From positions 310,001 to 374,000 of the forward strand of contig JOGW01000005.1 in the NCBI GenBank assembly GCA_000721375.1: a stretch of DNA of 64,000 nucleotides. Direction: 5' to 3'. The notes under the pieces are model-generated. The model made no database searches. It saw nothing but the letters and a program-made list of their open reading frames with translations, and was not told the origin of the DNA. Source of the DNA: Streptomyces sp. NRRL B-3428 (lineage in GTDB: Bacteria; Actinomycetota; Actinomycetes; Streptomycetales; Streptomycetaceae). Below, in pieces: positions 32,454 to 41,949 of the stretch (the stretch's first letter is position 1; each line of letters begins with the position of its first letter). The translations under genes were made by a program, and so were the position numbers.

Positions 32454-32966
32454 GTGGAAGACGCCGTCACCGGCGCGCGCACCGAACTGATCCGCACGGT
32501 CGACGTGCCGATCGAGCCGCTGTGGGAACTGATCACCGATGTCACGCGCTTCGGTGAGTGGAGCCCCGAGTGCATCTACGGCGCCTGGCTCGACGACGCG
32601 TCTCCCGGGCCGCGTGCGGGCGCGCGTTTCGAGGGGCGCAGCCGGTACGCGGACGGGTTCGTCAGCCGGGTGATCTGTGAGGTGACCGAGTCGCGGCCGC
32701 CGTACGTCTTCGGCTGGGTCGTGCTCGACGACGCCGAGGATCCCGGGCGGCCCGGTTCGATCTGGCGCTTTGAACTCTCACGTGCCGACGGCCCGGGCCG
32801 CACCCGGCTGCTGCACAGCTTCGAGCACGGCCCGGGCGTCACCGGCACGCGGCTCGCCGCCGAGCGTGATCCGTCCTCCCTGCCCAAACGTCTGCAGGGG
32901 ATGGACCAGAACATGGCTGCCACCATCGAGGCGATGGTGCGCCACGCGCACGTCCGGCGGCGCTAG
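32454..32966 (+). CDS. SRPBCC (polyketide cyclase/dehydrase-like) protein
   Basis: A 170-residue START-like ligand-binding protein. The opening ARTELIRTVDVPIEPLWELITDVTRFGEWSPECIYGAWLD and the closing MDQNMAATIEAMVRH helix define the SRPBCC fold. The ligand is unknown; a role as cyclase, dehydrase or carrier cannot be told. The start is uncertain: GTG 32454 is preferred since GAAGGGG lies 6 bases upstream, while ATG 32430 follows a TACCGT (32413-32418) that more likely serves as the -10. Confidence 0.82.
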   Translation: MEDAVTGARTELIRTVDVPIEPLWELITDVTRFGEWSPECIYGAWLDDASPGPRAGARFEGRSRYADGFVSRVICEVTESRPPYVFGWVVLDDAEDPGRPGSIWRFELSRADGPGRTRLLHSFEHGPGVTGTRLAAERDPSSLPKRLQGMDQNMAATIEAMVRHAHVRRR

Positions 32967-32986
32967 CGGTTGTCCCGCCAACCGCT

Positions 32987-33160
32987 CTACCAGCGGTACC
33001 AGCGCGCCCTACGGCCGCCGCCGGTTGCGGGCGAGCGGGCCACGAAGCCCACGAGCCACAGCACCAGGACCGCCACGGCGATGAACCAGAGTGCCTTGAC
33101 GGCGAAGCCCACCCCGAACAGAACCAGGGCGAGCAGCAGAACAATGAGAAGGGGAACCAT
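32987..33160 (-). CDS. Small hydrophobic membrane protein
   Basis: A 57-residue protein made of two adjoining hydrophobic segments (MVPLLIVLLLALVLFGVGFAV and LWFIAVAVLVLWLVGFVA) and a basic tail ending RRARWYRW. This shape, with the terminal WYRW, is a common uncharacterised Streptomyces family. GGAGG lies 8 bases before the ATG at 33160; the frame is open further upstream without a site. Confidence 0.8.
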   Translation of the reverse strand: MVPLLIVLLLALVLFGVGFAVKALWFIAVAVLVLWLVGFVARSPATGGGRRARWYRW

Positions 33161-33251
33161 GTCATCAACCTCCAGCCCACCGAGTACCCGCACCGGGGCG
33201 CTTCACGCACGGTGACCCGGGGCAGCGACAGAGACCCGCGGCCGCGACAGC

Positions 33252-33287
33252 GCGAGCCCCGCCCCTGACACCCGGGGCGGGGCTCGC
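33252..33287 (-). terminator. Strong hairpin terminator after the M13 peptidase gene
   Basis: A 14-base perfect stem (33252-33265 with 33274-33287, GCGAGCCCCGCCCC) around an 8-base loop, 25 bases past the M13 stop. Confidence 0.8.
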
Positions 33288-33312
33288 TTCTCACGTCAAC
33301 CGGTCGCGGACC

Positions 33313-35265
33313 TCACCAGATCCGGACCCGCTCCGCCGGGTCCAGCCACAGCCCGTCGCCCTCGGCCGTGGCGAACGCCTCGTGGAACTCGTCGAGGTTG
33401 CGCACGATGTTCGCGCGGAACTCCGGCGGCGAGTGCGGGTCGATCGTCAGGTACTGCTGCTCCTGCTCCTTGCGGCGCTTGGTGCGCCAGCAGTACGCCC
33501 AGTTCATGAACAGCCGCTGCGAGCCCGTCAGTTCGGCGGCCACCGGCACCTCGCCGCCGTTCAGCGAGATCTTGTACGCGGTGTGGCCGATGGTCAGACC
33601 GCCCAGGTCACCGATGTTCTCGCCGACGGTCAGCTGGCCGTTGACGAACTCGCCGGGCAGATTGCGCGGCGAGAAGGCGTTGTACTGCTTCACCAGCGCC
33701 TGCGACTTGGTCTCGAACGCGGACTTGTCGGTGGCCGTCCACCAGTCGTTGAGGTTGCCCGCACCGTCGTACTGCGCGCCCTGGTCGTCGAACCCGTGGC
33801 CGATCTCATGGCCGATGACCGAGCCGATACCGCCGTAGTTCTCGGCCGGGTCGGCGTCGGGGGAGAAGAACGGCTTCTGCAGGATGCCCGCGGGGAAGCA
33901 GATCTCGTTGGTGCCCGGGTTGTAGTACGCGTTGACCGTCTGCGGCAGCATGAACCACTCGTCGCGGTCCACCGGAGCGCCGATCTTCGCGAGCTCACGG
34001 TCCGACTCGAAGGCGGCGGCCGCCTGCGCGTTGCCGACCAGGTCGTCCGCGGTGACCTCCAGCTTGGAGTAGTCGCGGAACTTGTCCGGGTAGCCGATCT
34101 TGGGCCGGAACGTCGCGAGCTTCTCGTACGCGCGCTCCTTGGTCTCGTCCGTCATCCAGTCGAGCCGGCTGATGGACTGCCGGTAGGCCGCGAGCAGGTT
34201 CGCGACCAGCTCGTCCATCATCGCCTTCGACGACGGCGGGAAGTGCCGGGCCACGTACTCCTTGCCGACGGCCTCGCCGACGGAACCCTCGACGAAGGAG
34301 ACTCCGCGCTTCCAGCGGGCGCGCAGCTCCGGCGTGCCGTTGAGGGTGCGGCCGTAGAACTCGAAGTTGTTGTTCACGAACGCGTCGGTGAGATACGGCG
34401 AGCACGCGCGCAGCACCCGGGCCAGCGTCCAGTCACGCCACTCGCCGATCGGCACCTCGCCGAGGAGCCCCGACAGGTGAGAGAGGTAGGACGGCTGGCG
34501 GACACACGTCTCGGCGATCGTGCTGTCGCCGCCGCCGAGGCCGGTCACGTAACCGCGCCAGTCGAACTCCGGGGCGAGCGCGATCAGTTCGTCCAGCGTC
34601 GTCAGGTTGTAGGTCTTCTGCACATCGCGGGTCTCGGCCCGCTCCCAGTGCCCGGCGGCGAGCTTCGTCTCCAGGGCGAGGACCGAGGCGGCGGCCCCGG
34701 CGGCCGAATCGTGGCCGGCGAGGGTCAGGAGCTCGGTGAGATAGCCGACGTACTTCTCGCGGATCTCGGCGAACTTCTCGTCGCGGTAGTACGACTCGTC
34801 GGGCAGCCCCAGGCCGCCCTGCACGAGGTTGAAGAGATAGCGGTCGGAGTTCTTGTCATCGGTGTCGACATAGGCGCCGAACAGGCCGGATCCGCCGACC
34901 CGCTCGAAGCGGCCGAGGAACGCGGCCAGCTCACGGGTGTCCGCGAGAGCGGCCACCTCGTCGAGCAGCGGCCGCACGGGGTCGAGCCCCTTCGCCGCGA
35001 TGGTCTCCTCGTCCATGAACGACGCGTAGAGCGCGGCGATCCTGCGGGCGTCGGGGTTTTCGCCGCCCTGCTCGGCCAGCTCCTGAATGATCTCCTTGAC
35101 CTGCTGCTCGGCCACATCCACGAGCTGGACGAACGGGCCCCAGCTGGACCTGTCGTCGGGGATCTTCTCGGTGTCCAGCCAGACGCCGTTGACATGGCCG
35201 AACAGGTCGTCCTGCGGTCGGATCTCGGGGTTCATGCCCGCGCGGGCTTCGTCCAGGATGCTCAT
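33313..35265 (-). CDS. M13-family zinc metallopeptidase (neprilysin-like)
   Basis: A 650-residue endopeptidase. The zinc site SVIGHEIGHGFDDQG is at about residue 485, and the third ligand Glu lies in ENIGDLGGL. The substrate-binding NAYYNPGTNEICFPAGIL precedes it and the protein ends in the usual Trp (RVRIW). The opening DDLFGHVNGVWLDTEKIPDDRSSWG is the M13 N-terminal pattern. No signal or anchor is present, so unlike neprilysin it is cytoplasmic, like the PepO type. A TAGGCT 6 bases before the ATG suggests a leaderless mRNA. Confidence 0.95.
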   Translation of the reverse strand: MSILDEARAGMNPEIRPQDDLFGHVNGVWLDTEKIPDDRSSWGPFVQLVDVAEQQVKEIIQELAEQGGENPDARRIAALYASFMDEETIAAKGLDPVRPLLDEVAALADTRELAAFLGRFERVGGSGLFGAYVDTDDKNSDRYLFNLVQGGLGLPDESYYRDEKFAEIREKYVGYLTELLTLAGHDSAAGAAASVLALETKLAAGHWERAETRDVQKTYNLTTLDELIALAPEFDWRGYVTGLGGGDSTIAETCVRQPSYLSHLSGLLGEVPIGEWRDWTLARVLRACSPYLTDAFVNNNFEFYGRTLNGTPELRARWKRGVSFVEGSVGEAVGKEYVARHFPPSSKAMMDELVANLLAAYRQSISRLDWMTDETKERAYEKLATFRPKIGYPDKFRDYSKLEVTADDLVGNAQAAAAFESDRELAKIGAPVDRDEWFMLPQTVNAYYNPGTNEICFPAGILQKPFFSPDADPAENYGGIGSVIGHEIGHGFDDQGAQYDGAGNLNDWWTATDKSAFETKSQALVKQYNAFSPRNLPGEFVNGQLTVGENIGDLGGLTIGHTAYKISLNGGEVPVAAELTGSQRLFMNWAYCWRTKRRKEQEQQYLTIDPHSPPEFRANIVRNLDEFHEAFATAEGDGLWLDPAERVRIW

Positions 35266-35271
35266 CCGTGC

Positions 35272-35277
35272 AGCCTA
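35272..35277 (-). promoter_or_regulatory. -10 element, leaderless promoter
   Basis: TAGGCT on the minus strand, 6 bases before the ATG at 35265; no Shine-Dalgarno site. Confidence 0.5.
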
Positions 35278-35421
35278 TGCGAGCGGGCCGCGAGGCAGCA
35301 GGCCGCAGGGGGTTCCGTTCGGGCGGCCGGGCGCCCGTTTCCCGCGCTGCGGCCCTCTTGAGCCCGCTCACGGTTACCGGGACGCTGGGCCCGACGCCGC
35401 CGACCACGTGAGGACAGCGCC

Positions 35422-36366
35422 ATGGGCATTCCCGTGATCCTCGACTGCGACCCCGGGCACGACGACGCGTTCAACATCCTGCTCGCCGCCGCCCACCCGG
35501 CGATCGACCTGCTGGCCATTACCACCGTCGCGGGCAACCAGACGGTGGAGAAGACCACCCTGAACGCCCGCCGTGTCTGCACGGTCGCGGGCATCGAGGG
35601 CGTGCCGATCGCGGCGGGCCGGGACCGGCCGCTGCACGGACCGGTGCGCGTGGCCGCGTCCATCCACGGGGATTCCGGTCTGGACGGGCCCGGTTTCAAG
35701 GACCCCACCGTGCCGCTCGACCCGCGCGAAGCGCTGACCCTGATCCACGACACCCTCACGTCCCACCCGCGACCCGTGACGCTGGTGCCCACCGGGCCGC
35801 TCACGAACATCGCCGCCCTCCTGCTCGCGTATCCGCGGCTGAGGGACCGGATCGCGCGGATCGTCCTGATGGGCGGCTCGACCGGGCGCGGCAACACCAC
35901 ACCCGCCGCCGAGTTCAACATCCATTGCGATCCCGAAGCCGCCGACATCGTCTTCGACAGCGGTCTTCCGGTCACGATGCTCGGCCTCAACGCCAGCCAT
36001 CAGGTGATCGCCACCGACGAGGTCATCGCCCGGTTCGCGGCGCTCGGTACTCCGCTCGCCGGGATCTGCACGGAGCTGCTCGGCTTCTTCGCGGACCGCT
36101 ACCGCGAGGTTTTCGGCCTGCCCGGAGCGCCCCTGCACGACCCGCTGACCGTCGCCCACCTCATCGACCCGGACCTCATCACGCTGGTCCCCGCCGCCGT
36201 CGCCGTCGAGCTCACCGGCACCCACACCCGCGGCGCCACCGTGGTCGACCTGCACGGGGTCACCGGCCGCGCGCCCAACGCGGACGTCGGCATCGAGGTC
36301 GACGCGGACCGTTTCTGGGCCCTGATCGTCGACGCCGTACGCGTGCTCGGGAGGGATACGGCATGA
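35422..36366 (+). CDS. Inosine-uridine-type nucleoside hydrolase
   Basis: A 314-residue calcium-dependent ribonucleoside hydrolase that splits nucleosides into base and ribose for salvage. The Asp cluster LDCDPGHDDAFN (Asp8, Asp10, Asp14, Asp15) is at the N-terminus. VPTGPLTNIAALL, VLMGGSTGRGNTTPAAEFNIHCDPEAA and the C-terminal LHDPLTVAHLIDP with its Asp complete the site. AGGA lies about 7 bases before the ATG. The oxygenase gene follows 49 bases downstream but probably has its own start signal. Confidence 0.93.
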   Translation: MGIPVILDCDPGHDDAFNILLAAAHPAIDLLAITTVAGNQTVEKTTLNARRVCTVAGIEGVPIAAGRDRPLHGPVRVAASIHGDSGLDGPGFKDPTVPLDPREALTLIHDTLTSHPRPVTLVPTGPLTNIAALLLAYPRLRDRIARIVLMGGSTGRGNTTPAAEFNIHCDPEAADIVFDSGLPVTMLGLNASHQVIATDEVIARFAALGTPLAGICTELLGFFADRYREVFGLPGAPLHDPLTVAHLIDPDLITLVPAAVAVELTGTHTRGATVVDLHGVTGRAPNADVGIEVDADRFWALIVDAVRVLGRDTA

Positions 36367-36403
36367 CTCATTCCTTGCGTTGTGGCGCGCTCATGTCATC
36401 CAT

Positions 36404-36409
36404 CAGGCT
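36404..36409 (+). promoter_or_regulatory. -10-like element, possible leaderless promoter
   Basis: CAGGCT, 6 bases before the ATG at 36416; weaker than the TA-type elements elsewhere. Confidence 0.3.
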
Positions 36410-36415
36410 TACGGC

Positions 36416-37552
36416 ATGACCTGGCCGACCCGCCGCGGCGATGCGGACGAGATCAAGCTCAAGTACCCGGAGCAGGCAGAGCGGTTGGGCGCTGCCCTAC
36501 GCACCGGTGACCCGCTCGCGGACGCGGTGGTCGCGGAGCTCGCGGACTTGGGCGCGGGGGCGCGCAGGATCCTGCTCGCGGGTCTGCGGGACGGCCTGGA
36601 CAGTCTCGACTCCCCGCCGCCGGCCGTCGCGGCGCTGCTCGCCGAGGTCGAGTCGCACTCCTCGCCGTACGACCTCGACCGTGGCGCGAACGTGGCACTT
36701 TCCGTGCCGCCGTTCGCGCACAACATCGCCCTAGGCCAGGGCGCCCTGGTGAATACGTACACCTCACCGGTCATCGCCGAGGTGCTCAGGCGCACCGGCC
36801 GGCTCACCTCCATGGCCAAGCGGCGCCTGGACGAGACCGGCAAGTGGCTGCTCCAGGCGATGCTGCCCGGCGGTCTGGAGCGGGGCGCGGGCGGCTATGT
36901 CGCGACCGTGATGGTGCGGCTGCTGCATGCCCAGGTACGGGCGGTCGTGCGCGGCCAAGCATGGGACGAGGACGCCTGGGGCGCTCCGATCAGCCAGGTG
37001 GAGCTGGTGCGCACCTGGCTTGACTTCACCCTCGTCTCGTACCGCGCGCTGGCGGCCATGGGCTACGACTTCACCGACGAGGAACTCGCGGACGTCTACC
37101 TTCGCTGGCAGCACCAGGGCCGCCTCCTGGGCATCGACGACTCCTTCTACGGGGACATCACCGGCCATGAGCAGGCGGCGAAACTCGCCGACCTGATCGC
37201 CATGACGGAGGACGGCCCGGACGCGGACACGAAGCCCTTCCTGGAGGCGTTGCAAGGAGCGGCCGTCGAGCAGCTCGCCCCGATCTTCGGCGACCCGGCC
37301 CTGACCGGCTCGCTGATCCGCGCGTTCGCCCGCCTCATCCAGGGCGACGAGCGCGCGGACCTGCTGGGCATCGCCCCGAGCGAACTCACCCCGCTGCTCC
37401 CGGTGTTGATCCTCGGCGCGGCGGAGAGCCGCCGCCTGGCCCGCCGGCTGCCGGACGAGTGGGCGGCGCTGCAGAGCAACCATCGCGCGGCGATCGACGA
37501 GATCCTGGCGGCTCCGGATACGCCGACTACGTACGAGGCGAATCTGGGCTGA
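36416..37552 (+). CDS. Latex-clearing-protein/MpaB-type haem oxygenase (DUF2236)
   Basis: A 378-residue all-helical protein of the MpaB/DUF2236 family, close in layout to latex-clearing protein Lcp, which cleaves cis-polyisoprene. The core is YTSPVIAEVLRRTGRL, then RRLDETGKWLLQAMLPGG and YVATVMVRLLHAQVR. Arg137, Thr141 and His171 have the spacing of Arg164, Thr168 and His198 of LcpK30 as I recall them; His171 would be the haem ligand. There is no Tat signal, unlike secreted Lcp, so it probably stays in the cell and the substrate may not be rubber. Start ATG 36416. Confidence 0.82.
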   Translation: MTWPTRRGDADEIKLKYPEQAERLGAALRTGDPLADAVVAELADLGAGARRILLAGLRDGLDSLDSPPPAVAALLAEVESHSSPYDLDRGANVALSVPPFAHNIALGQGALVNTYTSPVIAEVLRRTGRLTSMAKRRLDETGKWLLQAMLPGGLERGAGGYVATVMVRLLHAQVRAVVRGQAWDEDAWGAPISQVELVRTWLDFTLVSYRALAAMGYDFTDEELADVYLRWQHQGRLLGIDDSFYGDITGHEQAAKLADLIAMTEDGPDADTKPFLEALQGAAVEQLAPIFGDPALTGSLIRAFARLIQGDERADLLGIAPSELTPLLPVLILGAAESRRLARRLPDEWAALQSNHRAAIDEILAAPDTPTTYEANLG

Positions 37553-37571
37553 GTCTCAAGGTCGGGTCGAG

Positions 37572-37612
37572 GGTGAGGGTGCGCTCGATCGGCGGTCGAG
37601 TGCACCCTCACC
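37572..37612. terminator. Bidirectional terminator between convergent genes
   Basis: GGTGAGGGTGC (37572-37582) pairs with 37602-37612, extended inward by CTCGA/TCGAG after one mismatch. It lies between stops at 37552 and 37625. Confidence 0.7.
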
Positions 37613-37624
37613 ACAACGATCGGG

Positions 37625-38269
37625 TCACCTTCGCCAGAAGAGGTGGTGGGTGATGCCGCTCGGGCTTGGGACGGTCTCCAGGCGGAAGCGGTCGAGGAGG
37701 TCGTCGGGGGAATCCCACAGGCGCAGGCCGGCCCCCAGCTTCACCGGGGCCACCGCCACATGCAGGGTGTCGACCAGGTCGGCGTCGAGGAACTGCCGGA
37801 TGGTGCTGACCCCGCCGCCGAGGCGGACGTCCCTGCCCTGCGCCGCATCACGAGCTTGTGCGAGGACCGTGGCCGGGTCGCCGTCGACGAAGTGGAACGT
37901 GGTGTCGCTCAGCGTGAACGACGGGCGCGTGTGGTGGGTCATGACGAACACCGGCGTGCGGAACGGGGGTTCCTCGCCCCACCAGCCTTGCCAGTCATGG
38001 TCCTGCCAGGGGCCGCGCTGGGGCCCGAACTTGTTGCGCCCCATGATCTCGGCGCCGATATTGCGTGCGAAGTCCCTCGTGAAGTAGTCGTCGAGGCCCC
38101 GGCTGCCCCCGGGCTCCGTGCGGTTGGGCCAGCTCGCCGTCGCTCCGGCCCAGGAGAACAGCCGCTCGGCGCCGTCGAGGCCGAACGGGAGCTCGAGACT
38201 TTGCTGCTCACCGGCGGCGATGCCGTCACTCGAGACGTTGAAGTTCATGACTCTGAGCAGTTGATCCAT
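37625..38269 (-). CDS. Dihydrofolate reductase-fold (RibD C-terminal-like) protein
   Basis: A 214-residue DHFR-fold protein. The opening LLRVMNFNVSSDGIAAGEQQSLELPFGLDG, the helix AEIMGRNKFGPQRGPW, PVFVMTHHTRP and the NADPH loop VRLGGGVSTIRQFLDADLVDTLHVAVAPVKLGAGLRLW are typical of the RibD_C group. The substrate is unknown. GAGGGA lies 7 bases before ATG 38269. It is longer than its relative at 18794 because of an N-terminal Trp-rich insertion. Confidence 0.88.
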   Translation of the reverse strand: MDQLLRVMNFNVSSDGIAAGEQQSLELPFGLDGAERLFSWAGATASWPNRTEPGGSRGLDDYFTRDFARNIGAEIMGRNKFGPQRGPWQDHDWQGWWGEEPPFRTPVFVMTHHTRPSFTLSDTTFHFVDGDPATVLAQARDAAQGRDVRLGGGVSTIRQFLDADLVDTLHVAVAPVKLGAGLRLWDSPDDLLDRFRLETVPSPSGITHHLFWRR

Positions 38270-38386
38270 GGTGGAGTCCCTCACTTGGGCCGCTGGCTTC
38301 GGTGGGCGCAAGCGCGCCGCACATCCTCATGTCGAACGGGACGTGCGTGGATCGACACCCGGCCCCAAATTGTTCCGGCCCAGCCC

Positions 38387-39301
38387 TCAGGCGCTCGGCG
38401 GAATCGCCCCCGCGGCCCGCTGCAAAGCGTCGAGCACCGGCCGCAGCAGCGGATGCTCCTCCGCTCCCTGCCGCACCGCCGCGAACACCCGCCGCGTGGC
38501 GAGTACGTCGTCGACCGGCCGTACCGCCGTATGGGAGAGGTCGGTGTCCCGCAGCGCCGAGCGCGGCACAAGGGCCACCCCCGCCCCCGCCGCCGCCAGC
38601 GCGATCACCGCGCGGAAGTCGTCCGAGGAGTGCTCGAGGCGCGGCGCGAACCCCGCGTATTCGCAGGCGAGCAGCATCACGTCATGGCAGGGGTTGCCGG
38701 GATACGGGCCGATCCACGGCTCATCCGCGAGGGCCGCCACCGCGACCGTCTCGCCCGAGGCGAGCGGGTGGCCGAGCGGCAGCACCGCGTCGAAGGGTTC
38801 CGCGTACAGCGGGATGCGGGTCAGCCGGTCGTCCGCGCTCGGCGCACCCCGGTACTCGACCGCGACCGCCACATCGGCCCGCCCGTCGAGCACCATCGGC
38901 AGACTCTCGTCGCCTTCCGCGTCCCGGACCTGGATCCGCAGCCCGGGGTGGGCGCGCGACAGATCGGTGATCGCCGGGGCGAGCACGACCGCGATACCAG
39001 TCGCGAACGAGGCCACCGTCACCTCGCCCGCATCGCCCGAGGTGTACGCGGCGACCTCGGCCTCCGCCCGCTCCAGCTCGGCGAGGACCTGGCTGGCGTG
39101 GCGCAGCAGGATCTGTCCGACCCCGGTCACCCGCATGCCTCTTTTGTCCCGTTCCAGGACCTTGTGCCCCAACTCCTGCTCCAGCGCGGCGATCTGCTGG
39201 GAGACGGCGGAAGGGGTCAGATAAAGCGCCGCGGCCGCGGCAGTCACCGTCTGGTGGTCTGCCACGGCCTGCAGCGTGCGGAGCCGGCGTGCGTCGATCA
39301 C
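38387..39301 (-). CDS. LysR-family transcriptional regulator
   Basis: A 304-residue LysR regulator. The helix-turn-helix is LRTLQAVADHQTVTAAAAALYLTPSAVSQQIAALEQELGHKVLERDKRG. The effector domain starts near 90 (GEVTVASFATGIAVVLAPAI). The start is a GTG at 39299-39301, only 21 bases after the kbl stop on the same strand, so it is probably the third gene of the tdh-kbl operon and may control it, unlike the usual divergent LysR layout. Confidence 0.92.
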   Translation of the reverse strand: MIDARRLRTLQAVADHQTVTAAAAALYLTPSAVSQQIAALEQELGHKVLERDKRGMRVTGVGQILLRHASQVLAELERAEAEVAAYTSGDAGEVTVASFATGIAVVLAPAITDLSRAHPGLRIQVRDAEGDESLPMVLDGRADVAVAVEYRGAPSADDRLTRIPLYAEPFDAVLPLGHPLASGETVAVAALADEPWIGPYPGNPCHDVMLLACEYAGFAPRLEHSSDDFRAVIALAAAGAGVALVPRSALRDTDLSHTAVRPVDDVLATRRVFAAVRQGAEEHPLLRPVLDALQRAAGAIPPSA

Positions 39302-39322
39302 ACCGCCGATTCTGCCAAGGAA

Positions 39323-40531
39323 TTACTGCGCGGATTCCGCCAGGGCCGCACGCGCATCGACGAATGCGTCGACCGCACGGTTCACATCCGCGGTGGAGTG
39401 CGCCGCCGAGAGCTGCACCCGGATGCGGGCCGCGCCCTGCGGGACCACCGGATACGAGAAGCCGATCACGTACACGCCGCGCTCCAGGAGCAGCTCCGCC
39501 ATGCGCGCCGCCTTCGCCGCGTCGCCGATCATGACGGGCGCGATCGCGTGGTCGCCCGGCAGGATCTCGAAGCCCTCCTCGGTCATACGGGAGCGGAACA
39601 GCGCGGTGTTGGCGTTGAGCTGCTCACGCAGATCGCCGGCCGACTCCAGGAGGTCGATGACCTTCAGGGAGGAGGCGGTGATCACCGGGGCGAGGCTGTT
39701 GGAGAAGAGGTACGGGCGCGAGCGCTGGCGCAGGAGCGCCACGATCTCGGCGCGCGCGGCCACGTAACCACCGGAGGCGCCGCCGAGCGCCTTGCCGAGC
39801 GTGCCCGTGATGATGTCGACGCGGTCCATGACGCCGTGCAGCTCCGGCGTACCGCGGCCGCCCGCGCCCACGAAGCCCACCGCGTGCGAGTCGTCGACCA
39901 TGACCATCGCGTTGTACTGCTCCGCGAGGTCGCAGATCTCGCGGAGCGGGGCGACGTAACCGTCCATCGAGAACACGCCGTCGGTGACGATCAGCTTGCG
40001 CCGCGCACCGGCCGCCGCGGCCTCCTTGAGCTGGTGCTCCAGATCGGCCATGTCGCGGTTGGCGTAGCGGAAGCGCTTGGCCTTGCACAGGCGGATGCCG
40101 TCGATGATCGAGGCGTGGTTGAGGGCGTCGGAGATCACCGCGTCCTCGGGGCCGAGGATCGTCTCGAAGACACCGCCATTGGCGTCGAAGCAGGAGGAGT
40201 AGAGGATCGTGTCCTCCTGGCCGAGGAACGAGGAAAGCCGCGCCTCCAGCTCCTTGTGCACCTCCTGCGTACCGCAGATGAAGCGCACCGAGGCCATGCC
40301 GTAGCCCCAGCGGTCGAGCGCCTCGTGGGCGGCTGCGACGACCTCGGGGTGGTCGGCGAGACCGAGGTAGTTGTTCGCGCAGAAGTTCAGCACCTCGCCG
40401 GGGCGGCCACCGGCCGTGACGTCGACGGTCGCGGACTGCGGGGTGCCGATCACGCGCTCGGGCTTGTGCAGGCCCGCCGCCTTGATCTCGTCGAGGGTCT
40501 GCTGCAGATCTGCGCGTACGGAGTCGAACAT
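39323..40531 (-). CDS. kbl: 2-Amino-3-ketobutyrate CoA ligase (glycine C-acetyltransferase)
   Basis: A 402-residue PLP enzyme that converts 2-amino-3-oxobutyrate and CoA to glycine and acetyl-CoA, the second step of threonine breakdown. The PLP Lys247 lies in [16 protein letters not shown], the Asp in [13 protein letters not shown] and the His in [27 protein letters not shown] is the alpha-oxoamine-synthase opening. Length and sequence match E. coli Kbl. AAGGA lies 8 bases before the ATG. The tdh gene is upstream with 104 bases between. Confidence 0.96.
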   Translation of the reverse strand: MFDSVRADLQQTLDEIKAAGLHKPERVIGTPQSATVDVTAGGRPGEVLNFCANNYLGLADHPEVVAAAHEALDRWGYGMASVRFICGTQEVHKELEARLSSFLGQEDTILYSSCFDANGGVFETILGPEDAVISDALNHASIIDGIRLCKAKRFRYANRDMADLEHQLKEAAAAGARRKLIVTDGVFSMDGYVAPLREICDLAEQYNAMVMVDDSHAVGFVGAGGRGTPELHGVMDRVDIITGTLGKALGGASGGYVAARAEIVALLRQRSRPYLFSNSLAPVITASSLKVIDLLESAGDLREQLNANTALFRSRMTEEGFEILPGDHAIAPVMIGDAAKAARMAELLLERGVYVIGFSYPVVPQGAARIRVQLSAAHSTADVNRAVDAFVDARAALAESAQ

Positions 40532-40635
40532 GAGGGGTTCCTTCTCGGGGGTCGCGGCGTTCGGAAGAAGGCAGGAACAAGGCGGGAGGGGCGGCGGCCG
40601 GGGGAGGCCGGCCGCACGTCCCGTCAGGCGGTCGG

Positions 40636-41664
40636 TCAGGCGGTCCAGTCGAGGATGACCTTGCCGCCGCGGCCGGACGCCGCGTCGTCGAAGGCCGCCT
40701 CGAAGTCGTTGTGCGAGTAGCGGCCGGTGATGACCGGCGCGAGGTCGAGCCCGCGCTCCAGGAGCACCGACATCGCGTACCAGGTCTCGAACATCTCACG
40801 CCCGTAGATGCCCTTGATGGTGATCATCGAGGTGACGATCCGCGCCCAGTCCACCGCGAACTCCTCGGCGGGCAGGCCGAGCATCGCGATCTTTCCGCCG
40901 TGGGTCATGTTGGCGACCATGTCGCGCATCGCGCGCGGGTTGCCGGACATCTCCAGGCCGACGTCGAAGCCCTCGCGCAGCCCGAGCGTGCGCTGGCCGT
41001 CGGCGATGGAGGACTCGGCGACGTTCAGCGCCAGGCTCACGCCGATCTTGCGGGCGAGCTCCAGGCGCTCCTCGCTCACGTCGGTGACGACGACGTTGCG
41101 GGCGCCGGCGTGCCGGGCGACGGCGGCGGCCATCAGACCGATCGGGCCCGCCCCGGTGATCAGGACGTCCTCGCCGACGAGCGGGAAGGACAGGGCGGTG
41201 TGCACGGCGTTGCCGAACGGGTCGAAGATCGCGGCGATGTCGAGGTCGACGGGAACGCGGTGCACCCACACGTTGGAGGCGGGCAGCGCCACGAACTCGG
41301 CGAACGCGCCGTCGCGGCCGACACCGAGACCGACGGTCGCGCGGCACAGGTGACGGCGGCCGGCCAGGCAGTTGCGGCACTTGCCGCAGACCAGATGGCC
41401 CTCGCCGCTGACCCGGTCGCCGATGTTGATGTCCTCGACGTCGCGGCCGGTCTCGACGACCTCGCCGACGAACTCGTGGCCGAGGACCAGCGGCGTCTTG
41501 ATGGTCTGCTGCGCCCACCCGTCCCAGTTGCGGATGTGCAGGTCCGTGCCGCAGATGCCGGTGCGCAGCACCTTGATGAGGACCTCGCCGTGGCCGATGA
41601 CCGGCTCGGGGACCTCCCGCATCCACAGTCCGGGCTCCGCCTTGTCCTTGACGAGTGCCTTCAC
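40636..41664 (-). CDS. tdh: L-Threonine 3-dehydrogenase
   Basis: A zinc-dependent medium-chain dehydrogenase of 342 residues that oxidises L-threonine to 2-amino-3-oxobutyrate. Catalytic zinc ligand Cys38 is in [10 protein letters not shown] and the His-Glu pair in [10 protein letters not shown]. The structural zinc cluster is [15 protein letters not shown], and the NAD site [22 protein letters not shown]. The GTG at 41664 has AGGAGG 8 bases upstream. It heads the tdh-kbl(-lysR) group. Confidence 0.96.
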   Translation of the reverse strand: MKALVKDKAEPGLWMREVPEPVIGHGEVLIKVLRTGICGTDLHIRNWDGWAQQTIKTPLVLGHEFVGEVVETGRDVEDINIGDRVSGEGHLVCGKCRNCLAGRRHLCRATVGLGVGRDGAFAEFVALPASNVWVHRVPVDLDIAAIFDPFGNAVHTALSFPLVGEDVLITGAGPIGLMAAAVARHAGARNVVVTDVSEERLELARKIGVSLALNVAESSIADGQRTLGLREGFDVGLEMSGNPRAMRDMVANMTHGGKIAMLGLPAEEFAVDWARIVTSMITIKGIYGREMFETWYAMSVLLERGLDLAPVITGRYSHNDFEAAFDDAASGRGGKVILDWTA

Positions 41665-41786
41665 CGGGGGAGCCTCCTGAGTTCGTGATCATGCCGAGCC
41701 ACTCATCAATCTGCCCCGCTGCAAGGGCGGAGTCCATCAACGATTTCTTAAGCCACCCCGCAGGAGTGCTTCATCTGGCGCAAGCA

Positions 41787-41810
41787 GGTTCGAGCCGGCG
41801 CCTTCGAACC
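41787..41810. promoter_or_regulatory. Inverted repeat upstream of tdh
   Basis: GGTTCGA (41787-41793) and TCGAACC (41804-41810) are perfect arms around 10 bases. It lies in the 285-base gap between tdh and the divergent secreted-protein gene. It could be an operator for the LysR protein or another regulator. The rest of the gap shows no gene. Confidence 0.4.
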
Positions 41811-41949
41811 GTCCGACGGACCGTCAACTGGGCGTGTTCTGCACACGTCCGGGCCTGCCCGAGCGGTGCCCGGCGGAGCTTGCCCCTAGGGTCACCTAGG
41901 AATACGCCAAATACGGCAAAACCGGATGTATAGGACGGGAGTGGTTCTG

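Noticed and set aside
37643..40720. 1025-codon open frame on the plus strand
   Set aside because: It lies opposite the DHFR-fold, LysR and kbl genes, which have clear motifs; it is a shadow of high G+C codon usage.
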